A stretch of DNA of 32,880 bases from assembly GCA_049680625.1 (NCBI GenBank), contig JBAUID010000079.1, positions 1 through 32,880 on the forward strand, in the 5' to 3' direction. Positions 1 to 8,805 of this stretch are shown here, piece after piece. Numbering within the stretch: position 1 is the stretch's first letter; each line of letters begins with the position of its first letter. Source of the DNA: JAUIAI01 sp049680625. Its GTDB lineage: Bacteria > Pseudomonadota > Gammaproteobacteria > Burkholderiales > Burkholderiaceae_E. The notes under the pieces were generated by a model. That model did no database searches, had not been told where the DNA came from, and saw nothing but the letters and a program-made list of their open reading frames with translations. The translations under genes were made by a program, and so were the position numbers.

Positions 1-877
1 AACCGCCGCGTGGCTCGTTGGCATCCCAGTCGGGCAACACGTAGCGCTGCCGTTGCGCGCCTTGGAACTGCCAGTCATGCGTCATTGGCCGATGGGTGTG
101 GCCGTGTAATAGTTGCCGGCATCCCGCTTCGCTCATTACCGTTTCAACAGCTAGTTGGTTGACATCGGAAATTTCGCTCTTTGGTTCATTAGCCGATGCG
201 TTATGCGTGCCTGCGGCGGCAAGACGCCGGCGAACAGTTTCTTTGCTTTCCTCCCGATAAGCCCTGGCCAACTGCATTCGCCGGGCCAGCGGCTGGGATA
301 AGAATTGCTGTTGCCAATCGGTTTGCCGGCTGACGGCACGAAATGCCTGAAACGGCGCGTCGTCAGTGCACAAGCTGTCACCGTGCATCAAAAGAATTGA
401 TGCCAGCCCCGGTTCTTTATTCTTCTGTTCGGCGTTCATTACCGGGTTGCGCCCGACCGGTTCACCGTCAAGAGGTTCACCATCAAAACTCAGCCGGGTA
501 GGGTCGGGCAGCATCTGAGCACCCGTCAATGCGGTAAACGATGTTTGATCGCCGGCAGGAATTGGCACATCGAGCAGAAAGTCGCGATTGCCGTGCATTA
601 CGAACACGGTGGTGCCGCGTTCACCTATCGTGGCAAGCAACCCCAGGAGGTCGATCGCCAGCGGATCGGTCTGATCGTCACCGGGCCAGGCTTCAAATAA
701 GTCACCGAGCAAAATCAAATGACTATGCCCGGGCAGGGAACGATTCAGCGCATCAAAAAAGAAACGGGCGGTATTGGGATCGTGGTCACCAATATGCATG
801 TCAGACCCAACCAGGACGGTTGCGTCTGACGGCAGGCTCAGTTGGAAGACCCGGGTATCCAGGCTAATCGTCCACGG
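1..877 (-). CDS. lpxH: UDP-2,3-diacylglucosamine pyrophosphatase LpxH (C-terminus cut by window edge)
   Basis: LpxH hydrolyses UDP-2,3-diacylglucosamine to lipid X and UMP in lipid A synthesis, at the inner face of the cytoplasmic membrane. The reading frame shows the calcineurin-type phosphoesterase ligands in order: SDMH, GDLFEAWPGDD, MHGNRDF, LLMHGD and LHGHTHRP. These match the LpxH subfamily, including the GDLFEAW block. The 3' end lies beyond base 1. The frame opens after a stop at 878-880 but has no ATG, GTG or TTG ahead of the first metal-binding Asp. The only in-frame ATG (797-799) falls after that Asp, so the true start is probably a rare codon (CTG at 860-862, ATT at 866-868 or a later CTG). 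It follows the cyclophilin gene closely and is probably co-transcribed. The identity is firm; the start is not. Confidence 0.9.
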
Positions 878-908
878 TTAAATCTGCCAGGTCGACGATT
901 TGTTTCGA

Positions 909-1499
909 CTATTTGCTAACAGGGCTGACGCTGTTAATGACAACCGGCTCAGATGGTACGTCACGCATCGGCCCCAGGGTGCTGGTTGGGGTTGCGGCGA
1001 TTTTTGCAACAATATCCATTCCCTGTACAACTTTGCCAAACACGGTGTAGCCATACCCGTCGGGTGACGGATAGTTCAGACCATCGTTATCGACGGTATT
1101 GATGAAAAACTGCGATGTCGCCGAATTTGGGTCGGATGTGCGAGCCATCGCGAGCCAACCCTTGTCATTTTTCAAGCCGTTGCGCGATTCAATTTCAACC
1201 GATGGCCGGGTAGCTTTTGGCTGCATGCCTCCTTTATAAAAATCGGTGCTGTAGCCCCCACCCTGGATCATAAAATTGCCAATAACCCGGTGAAAGACTG
1301 TTTCCGAATAGTGTCCGTCTTTGACGTATTGCAGAAAATTCTCAACACTCTTTGGCGCTTTGTCCGGATAAAGTTCCACCACGATACTGCCCATCGAAGT
1401 CTCGATAGTCACTTGCGGGTTGTCAGCAGCAGCGGCGCCGTCTGCAGACATCGCAACGGTAATGGCCAGTGCGCCAAGGATAGAGGGTTTTAAAAGCAT
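909..1499 (-). CDS. Exported cyclophilin-type peptidyl-prolyl cis-trans isomerase
   Basis: A 196-residue cyclophilin that isomerises prolyl bonds in folding proteins. Residues 1 to about 25 form a signal peptide (Lys4, a hydrophobic core, then Ala-rich AAAAD), so the enzyme should be periplasmic, like PpiA. The catalytic core is intact: FHRVI at 69-73 with the essential Arg71, MIQGG at 78-82, and SQFFIN at 129-134. The length is usual for small bacterial cyclophilins. The gene lies between a secreted TPR protein upstream and lpxH downstream on the same strand. The symbol (ppiA or ppiB) cannot be fixed by eye. Confidence 0.93.
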   Translation of the reverse strand: MLLKPSILGALAITVAMSADGAAAADNPQVTIETSMGSIVVELYPDKAPKSVENFLQYVKDGHYSETVFHRVIGNFMIQGGGYSTDFYKGGMQPKATRPSVEIESRNGLKNDKGWLAMARTSDPNSATSQFFINTVDNDGLNYPSPDGYGYTVFGKVVQGMDIVAKIAATPTSTLGPMRDVPSEPVVINSVSPVSK

Positions 1500-1553
1500 T
1501 GAAATCTCCGTGGGAAAAGTTGTAAGCAGGTTGCAAACCGCATGGGTAATGAT

Positions 1554-1580
1554 GGCAGTTCTGGAGCCGGCAGTTCTGGA
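1554..1580. repeat. 12-bp direct repeat, period 15
   Basis: GGCAGTTCTGGA occurs at 1554-1565 and again at 1569-1580, in the short gap between the TPR gene and the cyclophilin gene. No function is evident. It may be a small duplication. Confidence 0.6.
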
Positions 1581-1599
1581 TAGATAGTTTAAGGGGTGT

Positions 1600-2184
1600 T
1601 CAGGGGTCCGAAGTCAGCGATTCGACCACGGCGCGAACCCGGGTGAGCTTGCGCTTTAACTCAACAGTTGCCCCTTTGGACTCGACCGCTCTCTGGTATG
1701 ACCGCTCGGCCATCCGCAGGTAAACATCGCCGAGGTTTTGTAGCGCCAACGGGTAGTTCGGTGCAACCCGAATGGCCGCAACCAGCGCGTCACGGGCCGC
1801 ATCAAGGTCACCATTGGCGGCGTGCAGTACTGCCAGATTGTTGTACGGTTCAGCCAGTTCCGGGTGGTCCAGGTTCAGGCGTTCAAAGGTTTCAATCGCG
1901 TCCTGGGGGTTGCCGGCTTCACTCAGGGTAACGCCGAGCAAGAAGCGCAGCTGCGTATTTTCAGGAAACTTGTGTACCGCCCGCCGGGCGGCCCGCAGAG
2001 CTTCTTCACGTCGGCGCAATTGCTGGAGCTCGCGAATTTTGGCAATTTCCAAGGCCTGGGCGCGGACATCCACGGGCGACGGAACGGCTCGCGTCGCAGC
2101 GGGAATCGACTGCGCATACACGCCGGGCAGGGCCAGGAGAATGGCCGCTGATATCAATATTGCCGGTGCTATACTGGATTTCAT
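1600..2184 (-). CDS. Secreted tetratricopeptide-repeat (TPR) protein
   Basis: A 194-residue protein with an N-terminal signal peptide (MKSS, a hydrophobic stretch, then a VYAQ cleavage-like site near residue 25). Helical repeats of TPR type follow at about 50-175, with phrases such as 'AEPYNNLAVLHAANGDLDAA' and 'PLALQNLGDVYLRMA'. TPRs bind partner proteins; nothing here names a partner. The frame runs open as far as 2718, but that part is antisense to cysS. The ATG at 2182-2184 gives a proper signal peptide and clears the divergent cysS gene. It heads the TPR-cyclophilin-lpxH string, a neighbourhood seen in several gammaproteobacteria. Confidence 0.82.
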   Translation of the reverse strand: MKSSIAPAILISAAILLALPGVYAQSIPAATRAVPSPVDVRAQALEIAKIRELQQLRRREEALRAARRAVHKFPENTQLRFLLGVTLSEAGNPQDAIETFERLNLDHPELAEPYNNLAVLHAANGDLDAARDALVAAIRVAPNYPLALQNLGDVYLRMAERSYQRAVESKGATVELKRKLTRVRAVVESLTSDP

Positions 2185-2367
2185 CGGCCTGATTCTATAA
2201 CGCGATTCTAATCGATGTGTCCTGCCACGAATTTGGGCACAATGGTTGCCGTTCCGTGGGCGAATTTGGTGGTTCGAGCCACCGCCTGGCGAACCGACGC
2301 TGGCCGGGCAGCCGATGCTGTCATATTCCGCCTGCCCAGTCACCTTCCAACTGTCTTTACGCCGCAG

Positions 2368-3804
2368 ATGCTCCACCTGTATAACAGCCTGACCCGAACC
2401 AAAGAACTCTTTACGCCGATCGAGCCGGGCAAAGTCCGGATGTACGTCTGTGGCATCACCGTCTACGACTACTGCCACGTTGGTCACGCCCGGATGTTCA
2501 CGGTATTCGATATGGTACAGCGCTGGCTGCGGGCCAGTGGCTACGACCTGACCTACGTGCGCAACATAACGGATATCGAAGACAAAATTATCAAGCGCTC
2601 GGTTGAGGCGGGAGTCACGATTCGGGAACTCACCGATCGCTACATTGCGGCCATGCACGAAGATGAAGCGGCCCTTGGTATCGAAAGACCAGACCATGAG
2701 CCCAGGGCAACCGAACACGTCAGTGGCATGCTTGACCTGATTGGGCTGCTAAAAACCAACGGCTTCGCCTACCAGGCCGATGACGGCGATGTGAATTTTT
2801 CGGTGCGACTGTTTAACGGTTATGGCAAGTTGTCGGGTAAGTCGCTCGATGATCTGCGTGCAGGTGAACGGGTTGCCATCGAACACAGCAAACGCGACCC
2901 CCTGGATTTTGTTTTATGGAAAGCCGCTAAACCCGACGACCCGGATCAAGCCACCTGGGACAGTTCTTTTGGCAAGGGGCGACCCGGCTGGCATATCGAA
3001 TGTTCAGCGATGGCGCGTGCACTACTGGGTGATCAGATTGATATTCACGGTGGTGGAGAAGACTTACAGTTTCCTCATCACGAGAACGAAATAGCTCAGT
3101 CGGAAGGCGCGTTGTTTCACAATGCCGATCAATCGGACAAACGTTTCGTGAACTACTGGCTGCACAACGGTTTTATCCGGGTTGACGAGCAAAAGATGTC
3201 AAAGTCGCTGGGTAATTTTTTTACTGTGCGCGACGTGCTTCGCCAGTTCGACCCCGAAGTCATCCGCTTGTTTATTTTGCGCGCCCATTACCGCAGTCCG
3301 CTCAATTATTCAGACGCCCATCTTGAGGATGCCCGGCAGGCTTTGCTGCGTCTGTACACGGCCTTTGGTGAGCGGTCGCCGCCACCGGCAGACATTCCAG
3401 GCATCAACTGGGCGTCACCCTTCGCCAGTCGCTTCCGTGCGGCAATGGATGACGATTTCAATACCCCACAGGCACTGGCAGCTTTGTACGACCTGGCAAC
3501 CGAAGTCAACAAAACTGCCAATCCAGACCTGGCGAGATTGTTTCGCTCGCTGGCGGCTATTCTCGGTCTGTTAAATCAGTCGCCTGACGTCGTTCGGCGC
3601 ACCGGTCTGCGTGGGCCGGATAACCAGGTTGGTGATGGTCTTGCTGATCTTGACGATGCCGCAATCGGGCAAAAAATCGTGGCCCGCGCTGAGGCGAAAC
3701 AGAACAAAGATTTCGCGACCGCCGATGCCATTCGCGATGAGTTGACTGCAATGGGTATTGTTCTGGAAGATAAAGCCGGTGGCACCGGCTGGCGCCGGGC
3801 CTGA
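2368..3804 (+). CDS. cysS: Cysteinyl-tRNA synthetase
   Basis: A class I aminoacyl-tRNA synthetase that charges tRNA-Cys. With the ATG at 2368 the protein has 478 residues, close to the usual 460. The start gives the family N-terminus (LYNSLTRTKE). Visible motifs are the zinc-binding Cys28 in YVCGITVYDYCHVGHAR, which includes the HIGH-like site; WHIECSAM and HHENE, which carry further zinc ligands; and KMSKS in the loop near residue 275. The frame is open from 2215, but the extra 51 residues do not resemble the family and overlap the promoter region shared with the divergent TPR gene. Confidence 0.95.
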   Translation: MLHLYNSLTRTKELFTPIEPGKVRMYVCGITVYDYCHVGHARMFTVFDMVQRWLRASGYDLTYVRNITDIEDKIIKRSVEAGVTIRELTDRYIAAMHEDEAALGIERPDHEPRATEHVSGMLDLIGLLKTNGFAYQADDGDVNFSVRLFNGYGKLSGKSLDDLRAGERVAIEHSKRDPLDFVLWKAAKPDDPDQATWDSSFGKGRPGWHIECSAMARALLGDQIDIHGGGEDLQFPHHENEIAQSEGALFHNADQSDKRFVNYWLHNGFIRVDEQKMSKSLGNFFTVRDVLRQFDPEVIRLFILRAHYRSPLNYSDAHLEDARQALLRLYTAFGERSPPPADIPGINWASPFASRFRAAMDDDFNTPQALAALYDLATEVNKTANPDLARLFRSLAAILGLLNQSPDVVRRTGLRGPDNQVGDGLADLDDAAIGQKIVARAEAKQNKDFATADAIRDELTAMGIVLEDKAGGTGWRRA

Positions 3805-3810
3805 TTGTTG

Positions 3811-4833
3811 ATGCGTCCATTCTGGGTAAATTCTGGCCTGGCTTTGCTCGATATCGACGAGCATGGCAGCCTGTTAATTACTGACGACTTTCTGCGTGCG
3901 TATTTGCTGCGCCCGGAGTTGGCGCCGGTTGACGAATCGTGTCCGGCCGAATGTGCATTACACGAACGACTGCTGAGCAATCCAACCGAAGCTGTCAGCG
4001 ACGACAGCCTCGGTTCATTGGCTGACCGCGATGCGAAAGAAAACTATCAGTTATTTCTTCGTTTTCGCCAGCGCTTAATATCTGCACCCTGTCTGCAGGC
4101 TGCCTACCTAACTATTTTTCATGATGCCCGCCGCGACGGCCGGGTGGATATCCCGCCACTATTCATCGATCAAATGACGCAGATCATCATGCATCAAATC
4201 CTGGTCGCCGAAGAAGATCCGGTTGTGCTGCGTACCGCTGAGCTGTGGTTTCGCGAGCAACGGGTGACCCTGGACGATGGACGAGTCGTCGTGGCTGACT
4301 CGCAAGCACTCGAGCGCCTGGCTGACCCGGGCATGGGTGAGCTGGGCCGGCTTCTGGCAGCTGGCGGGCTGGCTGCCGGTGAGCAAACTGTCGAGGTGTT
4401 GAATAAGGACAACGCTGCCAACTACTTCGGTCGGGACGAAGAATTCGACTTCGCGCTCGAAATTACTCACGGCCGTCCCGGGGCAACAGCGCTTGCCGAC
4501 CTGGTCGGCCGCTGGGTGCGATACCTGCTGGGGGTGGATGTCCGTGTCCGCACGGTAGGGCAAATTGATGACGCGCACTGGCGCTGGCATGTTGGCCTTG
4601 ATGCGGCCGGTTCTGATCTGTTGAATGTTCTGTACCAGGATGGGTCACTCGATCCGGACCAGACCCGTCGGCTATTGTTACTGGCCCGGCTTGAATTTGA
4701 GAATTTGAACGATCAGGCACCTGATGTTGCCGGCAAGCCGGTTTACCTGGCGGTTGGCATGAGTGACCAGGGCTTGTTGCGTCTTAAGCCACAGAATTTA
4801 CTGCTCAATCTGCCAATCACCGCCCGCCATTAG
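3811..4833 (+). CDS. DUF6352-like protein of unknown function
   Basis: A 340-residue soluble protein with no signal peptide or membrane span. The opening (a Phe-Trp pair, a Ser-Gly turn, then 'RPELAPVDESC' with 'CALHERLL') and the central 'IPPLFIDQM' block recall the DUF6352 family, for which no function is known. This match is from memory. The ATG at 3811 lies six bases after the cysS stop, and a TTG at 3805 is an alternative. The tight spacing suggests co-transcription with cysS. The protein is acidic and rich in Asp and Leu, and no catalytic motif was recognised. Confidence 0.7.
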   Translation: MRPFWVNSGLALLDIDEHGSLLITDDFLRAYLLRPELAPVDESCPAECALHERLLSNPTEAVSDDSLGSLADRDAKENYQLFLRFRQRLISAPCLQAAYLTIFHDARRDGRVDIPPLFIDQMTQIIMHQILVAEEDPVVLRTAELWFREQRVTLDDGRVVVADSQALERLADPGMGELGRLLAAGGLAAGEQTVEVLNKDNAANYFGRDEEFDFALEITHGRPGATALADLVGRWVRYLLGVDVRVRTVGQIDDAHWRWHVGLDAAGSDLLNVLYQDGSLDPDQTRRLLLLARLEFENLNDQAPDVAGKPVYLAVGMSDQGLLRLKPQNLLLNLPITARH

Positions 4834-4910
4834 CCGCAGTGATCGTGGTCGTGAGGCCCGCGCAGGGGAGGCCGGGGCACAAAGTGATCGACACCGGTAG
4901 TTAAGGCCAT

Positions 4911-4933
4911 ACAACCCGTGTCTCAGGGGTTGT
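4911..4933 (+). other. Small hairpin upstream of accA
   Basis: ACAACCC at 4911-4917 and GGGTTGT at 4927-4933 form a perfect 7-bp inverted repeat with a 9-base loop. It ends 23 bases before the accA start. No T-run follows, so it is more likely a leader structure or operator than a terminator. Confidence 0.45.
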
Positions 4934-4956
4934 GGTGAAACCGTTACAATATTGGT

Positions 4957-5922
4957 ATGAAGCAGACGTTCCTCGAATTTGAGCAACCCATTGCCGATCT
5001 TGAGCAGAAGATAGACGCCCTGCGTTTTGTCTCTGACGATTCGGCGGCGGTCGATATTGCAGACGAGATCAACACCTTGCGGGCCAAGAGTGAGGCCTTG
5101 ATCAAGCAGACGTATGCGAAGCTGACACCGTGGCAGGTGGCCCAGGTGGCTCGCCATGGCCAGCGCCCGTATACCCTGGACTATCTGAACTCGGTTTTTA
5201 CAGATTTCCACGAGTTGCACGGCGATCGACATTATGGTGATGATCCGTCGATTGTGGGTGGCATGGCCCGTCTTGAAGGTCAGGCGGTGATGGTGATTGG
5301 CCATCAGAAAGGCCGGGACACCAAAGAGCGGGGTCTTCGGAATTTTGGCATGTCACGTCCGGAAGGTTATCGCAAGGCGCTGCGTCTGATGCAGCTTGCT
5401 GAGAAGTTTCATCTGCCTGTTTTTACGCTGGTCGACACCCCAGGCGCCTACCCAGGGGTCGGTGCAGAAGAGCGGGGTCAGTCCGAGGCTATCGGACGCA
5501 ACTTGTTCGAAATGGCCGAACTGAAAGTCCCACTGGTGGCGACGATTATTGGCGAGGGTGGGTCTGGTGGTGCCCTGGCACTGGCCGTCGGTGACGCCGT
5601 GATGATGTTGCAGTACGCGGTTTATTCAGTGATTTCTCCTGAAGGTTGCGCCTCTATTTTGTATAAAAGTGCAGAAAAGGCGCCGCAGGCGGCCGAGTCA
5701 ATGGGGATTACCGCGACCCGTCTACAAGATCTGGGGCTAATTGACCGGGTGATTCCCGAACCGGTTGGCGGGGCGCATCGTGACCCGCCGATGATGGCCG
5801 AAACCCTGCGCATTGAGCTGTCCGAAGCCTTACGCCAGCTCAGCGCACTGTCGCCGGATCAATTGCTTGAACGGCGCTACCAACGGCTGATGGCATATGG
5901 CAAGTTCCGGGAGACTGCCTGA
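4957..5922 (+). CDS. accA: Acetyl-CoA carboxylase carboxyltransferase subunit alpha
   Basis: AccA pairs with AccD to move the carboxyl group from biotin-BCCP to acetyl-CoA, the first committed step of fatty acid synthesis. The 321-residue length matches the roughly 320 of E. coli AccA. Visible family blocks are the N-terminal coiled helix (LEFEQPIADLEQKI), 'LHGDRHYGDDPSIVGG', 'LVDTPGAYPGVGAEERGQ', and the glycine-rich 'GEGGSGGALALAVGD' that forms the oxyanion region. The gene overlaps tilS by 26 bases, an accA-tilS pairing common in gammaproteobacteria. Confidence 0.97.
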   Translation: MKQTFLEFEQPIADLEQKIDALRFVSDDSAAVDIADEINTLRAKSEALIKQTYAKLTPWQVAQVARHGQRPYTLDYLNSVFTDFHELHGDRHYGDDPSIVGGMARLEGQAVMVIGHQKGRDTKERGLRNFGMSRPEGYRKALRLMQLAEKFHLPVFTLVDTPGAYPGVGAEERGQSEAIGRNLFEMAELKVPLVATIIGEGGSGGALALAVGDAVMMLQYAVYSVISPEGCASILYKSAEKAPQAAESMGITATRLQDLGLIDRVIPEPVGGAHRDPPMMAETLRIELSEALRQLSALSPDQLLERRYQRLMAYGKFRETA

Positions 5923-7321
5923 CGGCGTCGAGTCGCCAGTCAGCATTGTTCAGTCCGCGCTACGGTCAACATCACTTGCTGCCACCGCTGAACAGCCCTG
6001 CCTGATTGGCTTCAGTGGCGGGCTGGATTCGGCCGTGTTGCTTCATGCGGCCGCTACTGTTTATGGGCCCGGTCAACTGCTGGCTGTACATATCCACCAT
6101 GGCCTGCAGCCGGACGCTGATCAGTGGGCAAAAGATTGCCGCCATCAGGCTGAAGCCCTCGGGGTGGGGTTCGAGCTGCGCTATGCCGATCAGTCGCCAA
6201 AGAAATTTCCCGGTGGGGTGGAGAACTGGGCCCGCAATCAACGCCGTGTTGCCCTGCGGGAGGTCGCAGTCCGGAACAACGCCAGCGTGCTGATGCTTGC
6301 TCATCATGCGGATGACCAGGCTGAAACCGTGTTGATGAATCTGGCGCGTGGCGCCGGGCCAGATGGCCTGGCCGCAATGCGCATCAGGCGTTCGCGTGAC
6401 GGATTGACGGTGTTGCGACCCCTGTTGGCTATATCGCGGCGGGTGTTGCGGGCCTATGCGACAGCGTTTGATCTTGATTTCGTTATCGATCCGTCAAACG
6501 CCGATACCAGCCTGACCCGGAACCGGGTTCGCCACTCGGTACTGCCTGTACTCAACGAAGCGCTACCGGGCTTTGACCAGGCCTTGGTGCTGAGCGCAGA
6601 AAATTCGGCCGATATGGTGCGGGCGATGGAACTCAGCTTGTTTGGGGATGGCGGTCCGCCGGCTGAACTTGACCGCATTGAGTTGGCGTCACGGCACGGT
6701 CTGGTTGCCGCGCAAATGTTGCGCCTGTGGCTGCGATCACGGCAATTGCGCTCACCGGGGCGCGCGCGCCTTGCCCATATGTTGAATGAACTCGTTGATT
6801 CGTCTGCAGCCTATGCTGAAGTCCATCATGACGGGCATCGGATCTGCCGCTACCGTAACCGGATTCTTGCCCGCTCCGAAGGGGACGAGCGGGGAAAACC
6901 TGATAGCGACGATCCAGCCGTCCAGTCTGGCAGAGCAGATGCTGAAGTAGTGGGTCGCTTCCCGTTGCGCTGGCAGGGTGAGCCGGTGATTCACTTGCCA
7001 GCGTTTAACGGGGAGCTACGTTTCGATCCGGTAGCGCCGGGTTCTTTTGGTCTGCCCGCCACAATGCTCAAGTCGGCTGATTTACAGGTTGGCCCGCTAT
7101 TGATGTCGGCTCGAATTCGAATGCATCCCGAGGGCCCGTCGCGCCGGCTTAAGCAGTTGTGCCAGGAAAGAGGTATTCCCCGCTGGGAGCGCGCCGCCTT
7201 ACCGATGATCTGGCATGGCGATGCCCCTCTCTTTGCAGCTCAAATCGGGGCAAATGCCCGCTGGCTGATTCAATCGGGTGGTCAGCATGTCGCACTGGTC
7301 TTAAGCTGGGAGCCAAACTAG
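5897..7321 (+). CDS. tilS: tRNA(Ile)-lysidine synthetase
   Basis: TilS puts lysine onto C34 of the CAU-anticodon tRNA-Ile, changing its decoding from AUG to AUA. The PP-loop ATPase motif SGGLDS is at residues 40-45. HIHHGLQPDA and AHHADDQAETVLMNLARGAG follow, all signatures of TilS. The C-terminal half carries the TilS substrate-binding region, ending in a family-like 'KQLCQERGIPRWERAALP' block. The 474-residue length is within the long-form range. The ATG at 5897 overlaps the end of accA by 26 bases, suggesting translational coupling. Confidence 0.95.
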   Translation: MASSGRLPDGVESPVSIVQSALRSTSLAATAEQPCLIGFSGGLDSAVLLHAAATVYGPGQLLAVHIHHGLQPDADQWAKDCRHQAEALGVGFELRYADQSPKKFPGGVENWARNQRRVALREVAVRNNASVLMLAHHADDQAETVLMNLARGAGPDGLAAMRIRRSRDGLTVLRPLLAISRRVLRAYATAFDLDFVIDPSNADTSLTRNRVRHSVLPVLNEALPGFDQALVLSAENSADMVRAMELSLFGDGGPPAELDRIELASRHGLVAAQMLRLWLRSRQLRSPGRARLAHMLNELVDSSAAYAEVHHDGHRICRYRNRILARSEGDERGKPDSDDPAVQSGRADAEVVGRFPLRWQGEPVIHLPAFNGELRFDPVAPGSFGLPATMLKSADLQVGPLLMSARIRMHPEGPSRRLKQLCQERGIPRWERAALPMIWHGDAPLFAAQIGANARWLIQSGGQHVALVLSWEPN

Positions 7322-7357
7322 ACGGCCCCGCTGCCGAGCCAAACCATTGGTTCTGCG

Positions 7358-7363
7358 TATAAT
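7358..7363 (+). promoter_or_regulatory. Possible -10 element of the lysC promoter
   Basis: A perfect TATAAT lies at 7358-7363 in the gap between tilS and lysC. No good -35 hexamer is found 16-18 bases upstream. TG sits at 7354-7355, one base further from the hexamer than in a standard extended -10. It is a plausible promoter for lysC. Confidence 0.4.
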
Positions 7364-7372
7364 TTGCTGCTT

Positions 7373-7411
7373 TTGGGCGCAAGCGCCAATGTCACTGCAA
7401 ACGTCATTGGC
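7373..7411 (+). promoter_or_regulatory. Two mutually exclusive hairpins in the lysC leader
   Basis: TTGGGCGC (7373-7380) can pair with GCGCCAA (7383-7389) with one bulged G. GCCAATG (7385-7391) can instead pair perfectly with CATTGGC (7405-7411). The two stems share 7385-7389 and cannot form together. A nine-codon open frame starts at the ATG in 7389-7391 and ends at a TAG in 7416-7418; it contains two Thr codons. This layout would suit attenuation, but no U-tract terminator is present. Confidence 0.4.
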
Positions 7412-7491
7412 AACGTAGATTGCGATTAATGGCTGATATTCATCAATACTTAAACAATGACACTCCTAGTGGCAACGAAACAGATAAACCA

Positions 7492-8805
7492 ATGTCCCTG
7501 ATTGTTCACAAGTATGGCGGCACCTCGATGGGGTCTGTCGAGCGGATTCGAAACGTTGCCAGGCGGGTTGCTAAATGGCATCGGGCCGGTCATGACATGG
7601 TGGTTGTACCGTCAGCAATGGCGGGTGAAACCAACCGCCTGCTTGGCCTGGCCGGCGAACTCACGGCCAGTATGGGTGCCAGTGCCGGGGGGGAGGCGGC
7701 CAGCCGTTCGATCGACATGATCGCAGCCACCGGTGAGCAGGTTTCCAGCGGTTTGCTTGCGTTGGCCCTACAGGAACAAGGGGTGGCTTCGGTTGCACTG
7801 AGCGGCTGGCAGGTGCCGGTGAGTACCGACAGTGCGCATGGCAAAGCGCGGATTACCAGTATCAATGGTGACCGGGTACGCGAGCATCTGCAGTCTGGCC
7901 GGGTTGTCGTGGTCACCGGCTTTCAGGGAATTGACCCCGCCGGTAACGTTACTACCCTGGGCCGCGGGGGGTCGGACACCTCAGCGGTGGCAATGGCTGC
8001 CGCTCTACAGGCCCAGGAGTGCCTGATTTTTACCGATGTTGATGGGGTCTACACGACCGACCCCAGGGTGGTACCCCAGGCGCGGCGCCTGGCAAAAATC
8101 ACATTTGAAGAAATGCTTGAGATGGCCAGCCAGGGTTCGAAAGTATTGCAGATTCGCAGCGTTGAGTTTGCCGGTAAATACAAGGTGCGTACCCGGGTAT
8201 TGTCAAGCCTGACCGACCCGGACATCGATGTCCAGACTGAAGCCCAGTCCGGAACCCTGATAACTTTTGAAGAAGACAGTGACATGGAAGATGCCGTCAT
8301 CTCGGGAATTGCGTTTAACCGCGACGAAGCCAAGATAACCCTGACCCGGGTGCCCGATACACCGGGGGTGGCGTTCCGCATTCTTGGGCCCGTTGCGAAG
8401 GCAAATATCGAAGTCGACGTAATTATCCAGAATCAGTCACTGGATGGCACCACTGACTTTTCCTTTACCTTGCATCGCAACGACTATGCCCGCACCCTGG
8501 AAATCTTAAATAGCCAGGTAGTGCCTGATGTCGGCGCCCGCGAAGTTGTTGGAGATGCCAACATCTGTAAGGTTTCCGCCGTTGGCATTGGCATGCGATC
8601 ACACGCCGGGGTGGCCAGCCGGATGTTCCGGGTGTTGTCTGAAGAAGGCATTAACATCCAGATGATCAGTACTTCCGAAATCAAGATTACCGTGGTTATC
8701 GACGACAAGTATCTTGAGCTGGCAGTTCGTGCACTGCATGATGAATTTGGCCTGAGCCAGGATTTGCTTTCGCCGGATTCAGCGGCTGAATCTCGCGCTC
8801 GCTAA
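7492..8805 (+). CDS. lysC: Aspartate kinase
   Basis: Phosphorylates aspartate, the first step toward lysine, threonine, methionine and diaminopimelate. From the ATG at 7492 it has 437 residues, slightly longer than the usual roughly 410 because of a short C-terminal tail. KYGGTSMG at 7-14 is the ATP/substrate motif. GRGGSDTSAVA and FTDVDGVYTTDPR follow. Tandem ACT domains occupy the C-terminal 150 residues (VPDTPGVAFRILGP and VGIGMRSHAGVASRMF), so the enzyme is probably feedback regulated. In-frame starts at 7420 (TTG) and 7429 (ATG) would add an unrelated N-terminal extension, and no candidate has a clear ribosome site. Its stop codon overlaps the stop of the convergent diguanylate cyclase gene. 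Confidence 0.95.
   Translation: MSLIVHKYGGTSMGSVERIRNVARRVAKWHRAGHDMVVVPSAMAGETNRLLGLAGELTASMGASAGGEAASRSIDMIAATGEQVSSGLLALALQEQGVASVALSGWQVPVSTDSAHGKARITSINGDRVREHLQSGRVVVVTGFQGIDPAGNVTTLGRGGSDTSAVAMAAALQAQECLIFTDVDGVYTTDPRVVPQARRLAKITFEEMLEMASQGSKVLQIRSVEFAGKYKVRTRVLSSLTDPDIDVQTEAQSGTLITFEEDSDMEDAVISGIAFNRDEAKITLTRVPDTPGVAFRILGPVAKANIEVDVIIQNQSLDGTTDFSFTLHRNDYARTLEILNSQVVPDVGAREVVGDANICKVSAVGIGMRSHAGVASRMFRVLSEEGINIQMISTSEIKITVVIDDKYLELAVRALHDEFGLSQDLLSPDSAAESRAR

Noticed and set aside
541..867. Plus-strand open frame of 108 codons
   Set aside because: It is antisense to lpxH, whose metal-binding motifs are unmistakable.
2185..2718. Upstream extension of the TPR protein frame
   Set aside because: It is antisense to cysS, has no family similarity, and would bury the clear signal peptide at 2184.
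4945..4950. TACAAT considered as an accA -10 element
   Set aside because: It is only seven bases from the ATG and has no -35 at the right distance.
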